Position numbers and translations under genes: made by a program
Notes under the pieces: model-generated
Told to the model about the DNA's origin: nothing
Databases searched by the model: none
The model's input: the letters and a program-made list of their open reading frames with translations, nothing else
Shown here: piece after piece, positions 16,721 to 24,407 of the stretch
How positions within the stretch are numbered: position 1 is the first letter of the stretch
Layout: each line of letters begins with the position of its first letter
Assembly (NCBI GenBank): GCA_024398935.1
Contig: JAKSIH010000001.1
Coordinates: forward strand, 62,001-126,000
Reading direction: 5' to 3'
DNA length: 64,000 nucleotides
From: Fibrobacter sp.
GTDB taxonomy: Bacteria; Fibrobacterota; Fibrobacteria; Fibrobacterales; Fibrobacteraceae

Positions 16721-17446
16721 TTGATCGCTGGCGTAGATCAAAATTCAGTCCTTGAAGCAGCCTTTGGTATCCTCTTTAGAGGTGGCTGGGTGCTTGCCCC
16801 GATTTTTGTGTTGGGGTGGTTTGGCTGGTTTTTGCTTATCGAACGCTATTGTTTCTGCTTTATGCTTCGCGGTCGTTCTGCAAGTTCCTTCTTTAGCGCT
16901 TTGAAAAAGAAGGGGGAGGCCGCCGCCTTTAAAAAGCTGGGCCGTCGTCGTTACGGGTATTTTTATGCCCTGGCGGAAGATGTCCGTAAGCATAGGGAAG
17001 AAGGTCCTGTGGCGGTTCGCAACGCCATGGAAGCGACCCGTCATCGTCTTTCACTGGATTTGTCCAAGTCCCTGAAGACCATTTCCACCTGTGCAGCTCT
17101 TGCCCCCATGATGGGACTTCTTGGAACGGTCTCCGGCATGGTTCACACTTTTGAGACTATTCAGTTGTTTGGTTTTGGCAATCCGGTGCTTTTGGCAGAC
17201 GGTATTTCTGAAGCGCTTTTAACTACACAGGCTGGTCTTCTGGTGGCGTTCCCCTTAATGCTTGCATACAACTACCTGATTAGTCGAGTTGACCAGGTGG
17301 AAGAGGTGGCCTGGAGTGACGCCCTGAAATTTGAGGCTTATGTTTTTGATTCTGAACACAATTCTGAAGAGCCCCATCGTCATTCTGACTCCAGTAAGAA
17401 GGAAGAATCCAGTAAGGGGGACGAATCCAGTGAGGTTACAAAATGA
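16721..17446 (+). CDS. exbB: ExbB proton-channel protein
   Basis: 241 residues. No ATG occurs before the first membrane helix, so the TTG one base after the previous stop is taken as the start. Three membrane segments lie near 15-35, 115-145 and 165-190. The family signature APMMGLLGTVSGMVHTF and ALLTTQAGLLVAFP is intact. ExbB pentamers with ExbD use the proton gradient to drive TonB. The C-terminus is a hydrophilic Ser/Glu/Lys tail. Its end overlaps exbD by four bases (ATGA). Confidence 0.92.
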   Translation: MIAGVDQNSVLEAAFGILFRGGWVLAPIFVLGWFGWFLLIERYCFCFMLRGRSASSFFSALKKKGEAAAFKKLGRRRYGYFYALAEDVRKHREEGPVAVRNAMEATRHRLSLDLSKSLKTISTCAALAPMMGLLGTVSGMVHTFETIQLFGFGNPVLLADGISEALLTTQAGLLVAFPLMLAYNYLISRVDQVEEVAWSDALKFEAYVFDSEHNSEEPHRHSDSSKKEESSKGDESSEVTK

Positions 17447-17847
17447 GTTTTATCCGTAAGCGTAGTCGTGAAGGTGGCGGCATCGATGTATCCCCGATGC
17501 TGGACATGGTGTTCATCTTGCTGATTTTCTTTATCGTGACCTCCACATTTACCCGCGAAACCGGCGTGGACGTGACAAAACCCAAGGCAAGCTCTGCTAA
17601 GGATCTGGCCAAGGAGAGTATTTTAATCGGCGTTACACGCCAGGGGACAATTCACATTAACGAGACTCAGGTAAACCTATCGACGCTCCAGACGGTGCTG
17701 CGACAGATGATGGCCGAGGCTCCCGACCGTCCTGTCATTATCGTAAGCGATCGAGATGCCCCCAACGGTGTGGTGGTGGACATTCTGGATGAATGCAACA
17801 TCGCGAAGGTCCGTAAAGTTTCCATTTCTGCAAACAAAGAGGAATAA
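17443..17847 (+). CDS. exbD: ExbD/TolR family protein
   Basis: 134 residues, usual length. One membrane helix (MLDMVFILLIFFIVTSTF) with the functional aspartate just before the hydrophobic run (IDVSPMLDMVF), then a small periplasmic domain of alternating strands (VIIVSDRDAPNG). Partner of ExbB in the inner membrane. The gene start overlaps the end of exbB. After it the operon is interrupted by a repeat-filled 193-base gap before tonB. Confidence 0.93.
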   Translation: MSFIRKRSREGGGIDVSPMLDMVFILLIFFIVTSTFTRETGVDVTKPKASSAKDLAKESILIGVTRQGTIHINETQVNLSTLQTVLRQMMAEAPDRPVIIVSDRDAPNGVVVDILDECNIAKVRKVSISANKEE

Positions 17848-17933
17848 AGCCTAACGGGAAAATGAAAGATGAAAAATGAAAGATGAAAGATGAAAAATTA
17901 AATCTCTCTTCATCCATCATTCTTCACTTTTAA

Positions 17934-18037
17934 CTAACCACTAATCACTAACCACTAACCACTAACCACTAACCGCTAACCACTAACCACTAACCGCTAA
18001 CCACTAACCACTAACCACTAACCACTAACCACTAACC
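17934..18037 (+). repeat. Heptanucleotide tandem array (CTAACCA)n upstream of tonB
   Basis: Fourteen full copies of CTAACCA (variants CTAATCA once, CTAACCG twice) plus a partial copy, ending three bases before the tonB ATG. It is preceded at ~17860-17899 by a looser GAAAGATGAAAAAT repeat. The array occupies the place where a ribosome-binding site is expected and no Shine-Dalgarno is visible. Confidence 0.95.
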
Positions 18038-18040
18038 TCT

Positions 18041-18697
18041 ATGTCCTCCTTCTCTCCCACGGATTTTATCGCGAAATATCTGCGCTACCCTTTAGCGCTG
18101 GTTATTTCCTTTGTGGTTAGTGCGGTGTTCTTCCTTGCGGTACCTGTTCTGAATGCCCTTTTGTTTGATAAGGGCGAAAAGACCGAAAAGGAACTGGAAG
18201 CAGTCACCGAAGTGGAAGTTCTTGTCAGTGAGAAAAAGCCGGAAGTCAAGCAGAAGGTCATTCGTACCATTGTGAACCCGAACCCGTTCAAGATTTCTTC
18301 TAACATGGGGGTGGGGCGTTCCCAGAATTTCCAGATGGACTTGTCCCTTGCCCGGGGTGCCGCAGGCGATGGCGTCGCTGTTGGTACCGGCGGTATGGAA
18401 AATGTGGTTTACGAAGCGGGCGAAGTGGATGAACAGGCCCAGGTCCTTCGTGAAATTCAGCCTAAGTTCCCGGAGCGCGCCAAGCGTCTTGGGGTCTCCG
18501 GCTATGTTAAGGTTTTGATTGTCATTGATGTTTACGGTGACGTTGCCCAGACCCAGGTGCTTACCCTGGACCCGCCGGGTTATGGATTCGAGACGGAAGC
18601 CTTGAATGCTGTTCGTCAGTGGAAGTTTAGTCCCGCTCAGCTAGGCGGATATCCCGTGGCACAGAAGGCCACAAAGGAGTTCCGTTTTGTTAAGTAA
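18041..18697 (+). CDS. tonB: TonB energy transducer
   Basis: 218 residues. N-terminal inner-membrane anchor (LALVISFVVSAVFFLAVP), charged periplasmic linker, and a C-terminal TonB domain at ~135-218: PKFPERAKRLGVSGYVKVLIVIDVYGD and FETEALNAVRQWKFSPA show the family's RA...G.V and W.F.P pattern. It transmits ExbB-ExbD energy to outer-membrane transporters. The linker is short and not Pro-rich, as in TonB2-type proteins, consistent with help from the TPR and DUF3450 partners. The last codons overlap possible starts of the TPR gene. Confidence 0.9.
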   Translation: MSSFSPTDFIAKYLRYPLALVISFVVSAVFFLAVPVLNALLFDKGEKTEKELEAVTEVEVLVSEKKPEVKQKVIRTIVNPNPFKISSNMGVGRSQNFQMDLSLARGAAGDGVAVGTGGMENVVYEAGEVDEQAQVLREIQPKFPERAKRLGVSGYVKVLIVIDVYGDVAQTQVLTLDPPGYGFETEALNAVRQWKFSPAQLGGYPVAQKATKEFRFVK

Positions 18698-19709
18698 AGG
18701 TGTGAGGACGCTTCGCTTTGAGGTATGGGGGCGCTTCGCTTTGAGGTGGTGTTTTTTTGCTGTGTTATTTGCCGTGTCTGCGACTTTTGCGGCGGAAGAC
18801 TATTTCTTCAAGGCTAATGAACTTTATGACCAGGGGAAGTATAAGGAGGCGGTGCCTCTTTATCGTGCTGCCATTGACGAAGGCCGCTATGAGCCTTTTG
18901 CCTGGTTCAACTTGGGAAACGCCATGGTCCAGCTGGGACGTAAGCAGGTGGCACTGGTGGCTTACCGCCGTACGGTGGAACTGCTCCCGAATTTTGAAAA
19001 GGCCTGGATGCTCATGGGGGATATCTACTACCTGGCTGGGGATGCGGGGGAGGCCATTGCCGCCTACAATCGCGCCGTAGAACTGGGTGTGGAATCGGAT
19101 CATGTGCATTTTGCTCTGGCGGAATGCTACATGAAGGGCCGCGACTGGACTTTGGCCCAAAAGAATTTCGAGAAGGCTCTACAGTTAAATCCGGATCGTA
19201 TGGATGCCTGGTATGGTCTCGCCGAGGTTTATGAAAAGCTGGGAGACTATGAATACGCTATCAAGACTTTGCAGAATGCCCTGCAGATGACTGCTACTGC
19301 AGGAGCCGATGTGCATTTTACCTTGGCCTATTACTACCGAAGTATGGATTCCACCAAGAAGTCTCTCAACGAAATGGAAAACGGTCTTCTCATGGATCCG
19401 GAAAATGTTTCTGCCCGCCGTTACCTGGCCCAGATGTATGTGAAGCAGGAATCTCCCTGGATGGCTATCTTTACTTTGGAGGAAGGCCTTCGCCATAAGA
19501 AAGGAAAGGGAGATTTAAATCTGGATCTGGGACAGATCTACTTCAACCAGAAACGTTATGACGAGGCTTTCGAATGCTATATGAGGGCCTGGCTTGCAGG
19601 AAGTTCCCAGGGACGTATTGGGGCGGAAAATGTGGGGCATGTCTTTACCAATGCCGGTGACATAGAGAAGGCGGAAAGCCTTTACAAGCGCATCCGTGAA
19701 AAGAAGTAG
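18687..19709 (+). CDS. Periplasmic TPR protein of the TonB2-type operon
   Basis: Up to 340 residues. The start is uncertain: TTG 18687 overlaps tonB, GTG 18702 and TTG 18741 are also in frame, and the last gives a compact signal peptide (MRWCFFAVLFAVSATFA). The mature chain is about eight tetratricopeptide repeats (AWFNLGNAMVQLG, DAWYGLAEVYEKLG, LGQIYFNQKRYDEAFECY). TPR proteins end TonB2 clusters in Vibrio and Shewanella and are thought to scaffold the complex. Two copies of a dispersed repeat sit inside the 5' end, which is why the true start could be the downstream one. Confidence 0.82.
   Translation: MLSKGVRTLRFEVWGRFALRWCFFAVLFAVSATFAAEDYFFKANELYDQGKYKEAVPLYRAAIDEGRYEPFAWFNLGNAMVQLGRKQVALVAYRRTVELLPNFEKAWMLMGDIYYLAGDAGEAIAAYNRAVELGVESDHVHFALAECYMKGRDWTLAQKNFEKALQLNPDRMDAWYGLAEVYEKLGDYEYAIKTLQNALQMTATAGADVHFTLAYYYRSMDSTKKSLNEMENGLLMDPENVSARRYLAQMYVKQESPWMAIFTLEEGLRHKKGKGDLNLDLGQIYFNQKRYDEAFECYMRAWLAGSSQGRIGAENVGHVFTNAGDIEKAESLYKRIREKK
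18709..18747 (+). repeat. Two copies of CGCTTCGCTTTGAGGT, 23 bp apart
   Basis: Identical 16-base words at 18709-18724 and 18732-18747. The same TTTGAGGT end behind a small hairpin recurs at 53558-53690, so this is a dispersed element. It falls at the 5' end of the TPR gene. Confidence 0.85.
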
Positions 19710-19775
19710 TTGTAAGCCGTTCCTCTTTTTTCTTGCGTTGGATTCTCTGCAATTTTTGTTTTCTACATTTTAATC

Positions 19776-20894
19776 ATGGCAAAGAAGAAAAAGTTTTTTA
19801 AGTCCCCGGCTCTGGCCCATGCCAACCGCAGTAAGGAAGATCGTATTCGTGAAACATTGACTCAGGTAGTGAACGGAACCAGCCGTTTGCTGAATCGCCC
19901 TGAAGACCTGTACGAATCTATCTATAAGATTCTCGATGATATTGAAAGCCTGAACAATCCCAAGGACCAGCTTGAACTTCTGGCCTGGACTCTCCGTACA
20001 GATTTCCTAGCCTTCAAGGCGGATGACGAAGAGGAAAAGGAATATTGGGACGGACTGTTCTACGATGCAGGAACCTTCTTTGTGGAGCTTGCAACCCAGT
20101 ACACGGACAAGGATTATGTTGCAGACCTGATTCACGACCTGGCGGTTCGTCATGTGGGTGGTGAAGGTCGCTCTGTGGTGTTCCTGAGTTTGAACGAAGT
20201 CATGCCGGATGAACGCGGTCGTCAGCTACTGAATGAACTTTTGGCGGAAGAAGATGAGTTTGCCGATGAAAATCGCGAAGATGTCCTGGACGCTATTTGC
20301 GATATGGCGGATTCCGTAAACGATTGCACCAACTATGCAAAGGCATCCCTGTTAAAGGATCCGGACAAGAGCAACACCACGCTTATCGATATTGCCAATG
20401 CCTACTTGACTTCGGGTGATTTGGCACTTGCAAAGCAGTGGCTGAACGATGTGAAAAATCCGGGTAACGAGGATGAGGAGGCGTATCTGGATATTCAGGC
20501 CGCCATTGCCGACCGCGAAGGCCGCAAGATGGACTGCATGAAGATTGCCCGTGAACTTTACGAGAAGTTCCCCAAGGTCATGAATCTGGGTAGACTCTGC
20601 TCCCTGCTGCCGGAATACGATGCAAACCTGCTGATGGAAGAACACGAAAAGTTCCGTTGTGGAGAAACTGCGGACCTGGAATTTATGCAGCTTCTTGCTG
20701 CCATGAAACGCTATAAGCAGCTGTCCGGCTATGTGACCCGCTTCGAACAGGATTTGGCCGCCATGAATCCGGATGAGTTAAATGAACTTGCCGATGCAAT
20801 CGAAAAGGATGGCGAGAAGGAACTAGCAGGGCATATCCGCGACTGGATCGTGGAGGAGCCGGAGGAAGCCGTTCCTTTCGACGACAAGGATTAA
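19776..20894 (+). CDS. Soluble helical-repeat protein, unknown function
   Basis: 372 residues beginning with a Lys-rich tail (MAKKKKFF), no signal peptide, no membrane segment. The body is alpha-helical with weak TPR-like pairs (DIANAYLTSGDLALAKQWL; AIADREGRKMDCMKIARELY) and many acidic residues. I do not recognise a named family. It is probably a cytoplasmic scaffold. The gene follows the TonB operon by 66 bases and may be transcribed on its own. Confidence 0.7.
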   Translation: MAKKKKFFKSPALAHANRSKEDRIRETLTQVVNGTSRLLNRPEDLYESIYKILDDIESLNNPKDQLELLAWTLRTDFLAFKADDEEEKEYWDGLFYDAGTFFVELATQYTDKDYVADLIHDLAVRHVGGEGRSVVFLSLNEVMPDERGRQLLNELLAEEDEFADENREDVLDAICDMADSVNDCTNYAKASLLKDPDKSNTTLIDIANAYLTSGDLALAKQWLNDVKNPGNEDEEAYLDIQAAIADREGRKMDCMKIARELYEKFPKVMNLGRLCSLLPEYDANLLMEEHEKFRCGETADLEFMQLLAAMKRYKQLSGYVTRFEQDLAAMNPDELNELADAIEKDGEKELAGHIRDWIVEEPEEAVPFDDKD

Positions 20895-20933
20895 TGTATT
20901 CCTGATGATGTCTTCTTGGATTCTATCGGTCCT

Positions 20934-21018
20934 ACGGACCTCCAGAATGACTGGAATGATAGAATCGGACCTCCAGAATGACAGCAAGGACAGAATCGGA
21001 CCCCAGAATGACGGCAAT
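20934..21018. repeat. Degenerate ~29-bp tandem repeat between convergent genes
   Basis: Three imperfect copies built on TCGGACCTCCAGAATGAC followed by a GGCAATG-like tail (near 20934, 20961 and 20991). It fills the gap between the helical-repeat gene and ogt, which converge. Confidence 0.8.
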
Positions 21019-21024
21019 GTGTTC

Positions 21025-21585
21025 TTACTCTAGAAGCATTTCCTGAGGTATGGCGCCTTCTATGACCAGGAGGCGTCTTTTCATATCTAGACCGAGACCG
21101 AATCCGACGAGTGTACCGCTCTTGCCGATAACGCGATGGCAGGGGAGAATAAAGGGAATGGGATTCACATGGAGTGCAGCACCAACAGCGCGGGTGGCTT
21201 TGGGGCTACCGACGATTTTTGCAATTTCTTCGTAGGAGCGGGTTTCTCCGCGGGGGATGTCCTTCAGGGCATCCCAAACCTTTTTCTGAAATTCTGTTCC
21301 GTAAAGTTTGTATGGAATGGAAAAATCCGTGCGCTTTTCGGAGAGGTATTCGTTTAGCTGTTGAACGACCTTTCGATAGGCTCTAGCCACTGTTTGGGGC
21401 AATTCCTCTTCTATATCGGTGGCGGAGTAAGTACAGGCCTGCAGCGCGCTGGGCTTAATGGATTCGGGCTCTTTTTCGTTGGTGTAGCTTAGGCAGCACA
21501 GCCTTGATTTTTCAAAGACGAACGTCCACTGGCCCCACAAGTTGCGGTGCTTGATTGTAGTGAACTGTTCGCTCGAAAAATTCAT
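21025..21585 (-). CDS. ogt: Methylated-DNA--[protein]-cysteine S-methyltransferase
   Basis: 186 residues. The active-site PCHR (in PFILPCHRVIG), the upstream RSYEEIAKIVGSPKATRAVG helix-turn-helix with arginine finger, and GTEFQKKVWDAL define the family. The cysteine takes the alkyl group from O6-alkylguanine or O4-alkylthymine in a suicide reaction. The N-terminal ribonuclease-like domain is about Ogt size and no Ada regulatory domain is present. The start lies one base after the alr stop on the same strand, so the two are one transcript. Confidence 0.95.
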   Translation of the reverse strand: MNFSSEQFTTIKHRNLWGQWTFVFEKSRLCCLSYTNEKEPESIKPSALQACTYSATDIEEELPQTVARAYRKVVQQLNEYLSEKRTDFSIPYKLYGTEFQKKVWDALKDIPRGETRSYEEIAKIVGSPKATRAVGAALHVNPIPFILPCHRVIGKSGTLVGFGLGLDMKRRLLVIEGAIPQEMLLE

Positions 21586-21586
21586 G

Positions 21587-22813
21587 TTACCTCAACGGAA
21601 ATTCCTTGAAGTCCTGGACGCCGAATTCCTGGCGGAGGTAATCCCAGCGGACCAGGCGGTTCTTCCAGTAGTACTTGCGGTACAGGCGGCGAGCCACGCG
21701 ACTAGTCAGTTCGTAGGGAATCGTGTGGTGGTCATCGGCGACGCTTTCCATGGAAATGCGGAAATCCAGTTCACCGTTCACGACATCGACGGTTTCTCCC
21801 ACTTGTACATCGGGAATGTGGCTTACATCCACCATGGTTGCGTCCATGCAGACTCGGCCCAGGATGGGGCAGAGCTGACCGCGGATAAAGACGAACCCCT
21901 TGTTGTATTCGCCGCGGAGGTAGCCGTCGCCGTAACCGATGGCGATGGTTGCAATGCGGGTGGGCTGCTGAGCCATCCAGTAACCGCCATAGCTGACGGT
22001 TTCGCCGGGCTTTACGTCGTGAATGTGACGGATGGTGGACTTGATCTTCATGACGGGCTTGATGGGCCAGGGGGAAGGTGCTGCGCCCATGCAGTTGTAA
22101 CCGTAAAGAGCAAGCCCCGGGCGAACCATGTCAAAGTGGCTTTCGGGGTGGGTTAGCGTGCCTGCGGAACTGGAGCAGTGGCAGATTTCCGGACGGAGAC
22201 CTTCTGCCTGCAGGACATCGATGAGGCGGGCGAACCGCTGGATCTGAATTTCGGTCTTGGGGTTACCCGGCATGTCGGCTGTGGCCAGGTGGGTGAACAT
22301 TCCTTCGAATTTCAGGTTCTTGAGGGAGAGGGCTGCACGGATGTTGTTGAAGTCCTCGGCATCAAATCCATAGCGGTTCATGCCGGAGTCAATCTTCAGG
22401 TGGGCCTTGCAGGTGCAGTCGTTTTCGCGAAGGAACTGGTCGAATGCCATTGCGGTACGAAGGTCCGTGATGGCTGCGGTCAGCTGGAATTCAACGAAGT
22501 AGGCGAAGTCTGCTGGAGTGCAAGGGCCGAGAACCAGAATGGGAAGGTCCATACCATATTGGCGCAGGAGCATGCCTTCGCCGATATGGGCTACGCCCAG
22601 GTAGTCTGCTCCGCCGAACTTTGCCGCAAAGGAACAGGCGAGACTGCCGTGACCATAGGAATCCGCCTTTACGGGCAGGAGAATCTTGGTGTTGGCGGGA
22701 ATCTGGCTACGGATAAACTGAATGTTGTTACAGAGTGCGTCAAGATTGATTTCAATCCAGTTGGGGCGCGCCATACGGGATAAATCGGGAGGGGTCTTTA
22801 AAAGCTTCATCAT
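21587..22813 (-). CDS. alr: Alanine racemase
   Basis: 408 residues, slightly longer than the usual 360-390. PLP-lysine motif VKADSYGHG at ~50, the LKIDSGMNRYG segment, and the second-domain ATIAIGYGDGY and GRVCMDATMVDVS are all present; the catalytic tyrosine is in GYGDGY. It makes D-alanine for peptidoglycan. The extra residues are mostly at the ends: a leader MMKLLKTPPDLSRM and a C-terminal tail of ~25 residues. First gene of the alr-ogt pair; no hairpin is seen between them. Confidence 0.97.
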   Translation of the reverse strand: MMKLLKTPPDLSRMARPNWIEINLDALCNNIQFIRSQIPANTKILLPVKADSYGHGSLACSFAAKFGGADYLGVAHIGEGMLLRQYGMDLPILVLGPCTPADFAYFVEFQLTAAITDLRTAMAFDQFLRENDCTCKAHLKIDSGMNRYGFDAEDFNNIRAALSLKNLKFEGMFTHLATADMPGNPKTEIQIQRFARLIDVLQAEGLRPEICHCSSSAGTLTHPESHFDMVRPGLALYGYNCMGAAPSPWPIKPVMKIKSTIRHIHDVKPGETVSYGGYWMAQQPTRIATIAIGYGDGYLRGEYNKGFVFIRGQLCPILGRVCMDATMVDVSHIPDVQVGETVDVVNGELDFRISMESVADDHHTIPYELTSRVARRLYRKYYWKNRLVRWDYLRQEFGVQDFKEFPLR

Positions 22814-23374
22814 GCGAAAAATATAAGTAAGTGTTTTTGATGTGGCTTCTGGTTGCAGGATTTTTGCTCTAAATTGGAATAAAAAAAGACCTTGTTTTGT
22901 AAATTGTCAAATGCAGAAAAAAACGGCAAAACCGCTGCAAACCCAATAACTGCGCAGGTTCTCGCCTATAGGGCAAAGTTTACATTTCATCAATTAAAGA
23001 TTTGTTTACCGACGGATGCGCTCCCGTTCTTTTTTTTCGTGGTAATTTATGGTTGTACAAGAGAAAAATTCTGCTTTAGCAATCTGGTAAAGGAGCTCTT
23101 GCAAAACGGAATTCTGGTGTTGATTTTGTACAACATAATGGTTGCCTCGTGAGAGACCTGGTGTCGTGCTGGCAACCATAAAAGGTTTGGTTTTTCTTTC
23201 GTTACATGATGGTTCTTGAGCGGTAAGGCTTGCACTTGCAAAGTCGTTTACCCCTGTTGTCTTTTCGAAACTGCTGAAAATGCCGTTCGAAAAAGGTGCT
23301 TCTCCCGGAAGCGCTTGTCTCTCTATATCTCCAAAAACATCAACACTTTCCCGAAAGGGAAGGAGGGTAAAATC
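22814..23374. other. 561-bp intergenic region between alr and the AgmX-like gene
   Basis: No convincing ORF: an 86-codon frame with a TTG start at 22892 lacks a ribosome site and has a phenylalanine-run composition. The alr promoter must lie at the left end. Near 23015-23040 a weak ACGG/CCGT hairpin followed by T8 could end a short transcript. From 23138 on, a chain of inverted repeats runs up to the next gene (listed separately). I see no match to tmRNA, RNase P, SRP or 6S landmarks on either strand. Confidence 0.6.
23138..23361 (+). ncRNA. Candidate structured leader RNA of the AgmX-like gene
   Basis: Five inverted repeats in series: ATGGTTGCC 23138-23146 with GGCAACCAT 23171-23179; a GGTAA/TTACC stem enclosing GGCTTGC/GCAAAGTC around 23222-23252; TTTTCGAA 23262-23269 with TTCGAAAA 23286-23293; GTGCTTC 23296-23302 with GAAGCGC 23308-23314; and TTCCC-GAAA-GGGAA around 23348-23361 whose 3' arm runs into the Shine-Dalgarno AAGGAGGG. 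The arrangement suggests a folded 5' leader that could control translation. I cannot match it to a known riboswitch. Confidence 0.45.
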
Positions 23375-24316
23375 ATGAAAAACGCAAAAATAAAAATGGA
23401 TCCCTTTGTAGCGTCGCTACTTCCGGATTCAGATAAGAAGATGGGAGCTGTTGCGAGTGCTTCCGTCCTGGTGGCTCTGGCCTTAAGCCTTTGTGCTGCG
23501 GCTTATGAGCAGGTGATTGAAGAAGTCATCTTTGTGGAAAAAACAGATAAGGAGATGCTTGCGACTATGAACGTAATCGAAAAGAAGGAAGAGAAAAAGG
23601 AACAGCCCAAAAACAAGAAAAAGGACAAGGAGGTCATGCGTAAGAAGCCTGGTGGCGGGGGCAAGCCTAAGGGGAAAGGAAATCCCAAGGCTCCCCAGAC
23701 TCGGGGAGTCCTGAAAATCCTTACGACCCAGACGAAAAATGCAAGTAACGGTGTTTACGACCTGATGAAAAATCAGAAGTTCGCGAAGGATATCGATAAG
23801 GTGATCAAGACTGCCAACGGGTTACAGACAACGGGAAAGACTCGTCTTGGAGAACGTCGCGGAAAAGCGGATGGAGGCTTTAATGATGGTGCTTTCGCCG
23901 GTGGTAGCGGTGGTATTGAAGGTTCTTTTGCCGATTTGATGGGAGGCCCCACCGGAGCCCTTTCCACCAAGGCGAAGGGAAATTTAAGAACACCTTCCGC
24001 TAAGGATATCGATATGGGATCTGGTGGCGGAACCCGTTCTGTTACGGACATCATGAAAGTGGTGAAGCGTCGAACGCCTGGACTTCGACACATCTATAAC
24101 AAGTTCCTGAAGAAAAATCCCGGCTTTTCGGGAAAGGTGACCCTGAAGTTTACCATTGCTCCCGGAGGAGAAGTGATTCAGAATGTAATCGTTTCTTCTA
24201 CCACGGGCTTTGCTGAATTCGATCAGGAAATTAGGAAGGCGGTAAGTGGCTGGACATTTGATGTTATCAAGTCCGGCAATACTACGGTGACCATTCCTTT
24301 CACCTTCTCGGAATAA
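23375..24316 (+). CDS. AgmX/PglI C-terminal domain (TonB-like) membrane protein
   Basis: 313 residues. The ATG is chosen because a strong AAGGAGGG sits seven bases upstream. One membrane anchor (~28-45: ASVLVALALSLCAA), a Lys/Glu-rich linker (EKKEEKKEQPKNKKKDK), a Gly-rich low-complexity middle, then a TonB-like domain (~235-313) with RHIYNKFLKKNPGFSGKVTLKF and FDQEIRKAVSGWTFDVI. The AgmX/PglI end occurs in myxobacterial gliding proteins and related energy transducers; here it may couple inner-membrane energy to the outer membrane. It has its own long leader and terminator, so it is monocistronic. Confidence 0.82.
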   Translation: MKNAKIKMDPFVASLLPDSDKKMGAVASASVLVALALSLCAAAYEQVIEEVIFVEKTDKEMLATMNVIEKKEEKKEQPKNKKKDKEVMRKKPGGGGKPKGKGNPKAPQTRGVLKILTTQTKNASNGVYDLMKNQKFAKDIDKVIKTANGLQTTGKTRLGERRGKADGGFNDGAFAGGSGGIEGSFADLMGGPTGALSTKAKGNLRTPSAKDIDMGSGGGTRSVTDIMKVVKRRTPGLRHIYNKFLKKNPGFSGKVTLKFTIAPGGEVIQNVIVSSTTGFAEFDQEIRKAVSGWTFDVIKSGNTTVTIPFTFSE

Positions 24317-24343
24317 AGGTTCTTTGGTTTTCTTGCGTTCTAG

Positions 24344-24371
24344 CCGACAGCCGACCCGCTGTCGGTTTTTT
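24344..24371 (+). terminator. Rho-independent terminator
   Basis: Perfect stem CCGACAGC/GCTGTCGG, loop CGACCC, T6 run. Confidence 0.9.
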
Positions 24372-24407
24372 ATATTTAAGCCGTAAAATTTATTCAAGGT
24401 GTGGAAC

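Noticed and set aside
17934..18037. Possible CRISPR array
   Set aside because: Units are seven bases directly adjacent with no spacers; it is a simple heptamer tandem array.
20934..21018. Possible CRISPR remnant
   Set aside because: Copies are imperfect and adjacent, spacers are not unique, and no cas gene is in the window.
22960..23040. c-di-GMP (GEMM) riboswitch around the GGGCAAAG word
   Set aside because: Only the short GGGCAAA word agrees; the flanking conserved GCACAG and second helix are missing.
22892..23152. 86-codon open frame in the alr-AgmX gap
   Set aside because: TTG start without a ribosome site, unusual phenylalanine run, and it runs into the region of inverted repeats; more likely untranslated DNA.
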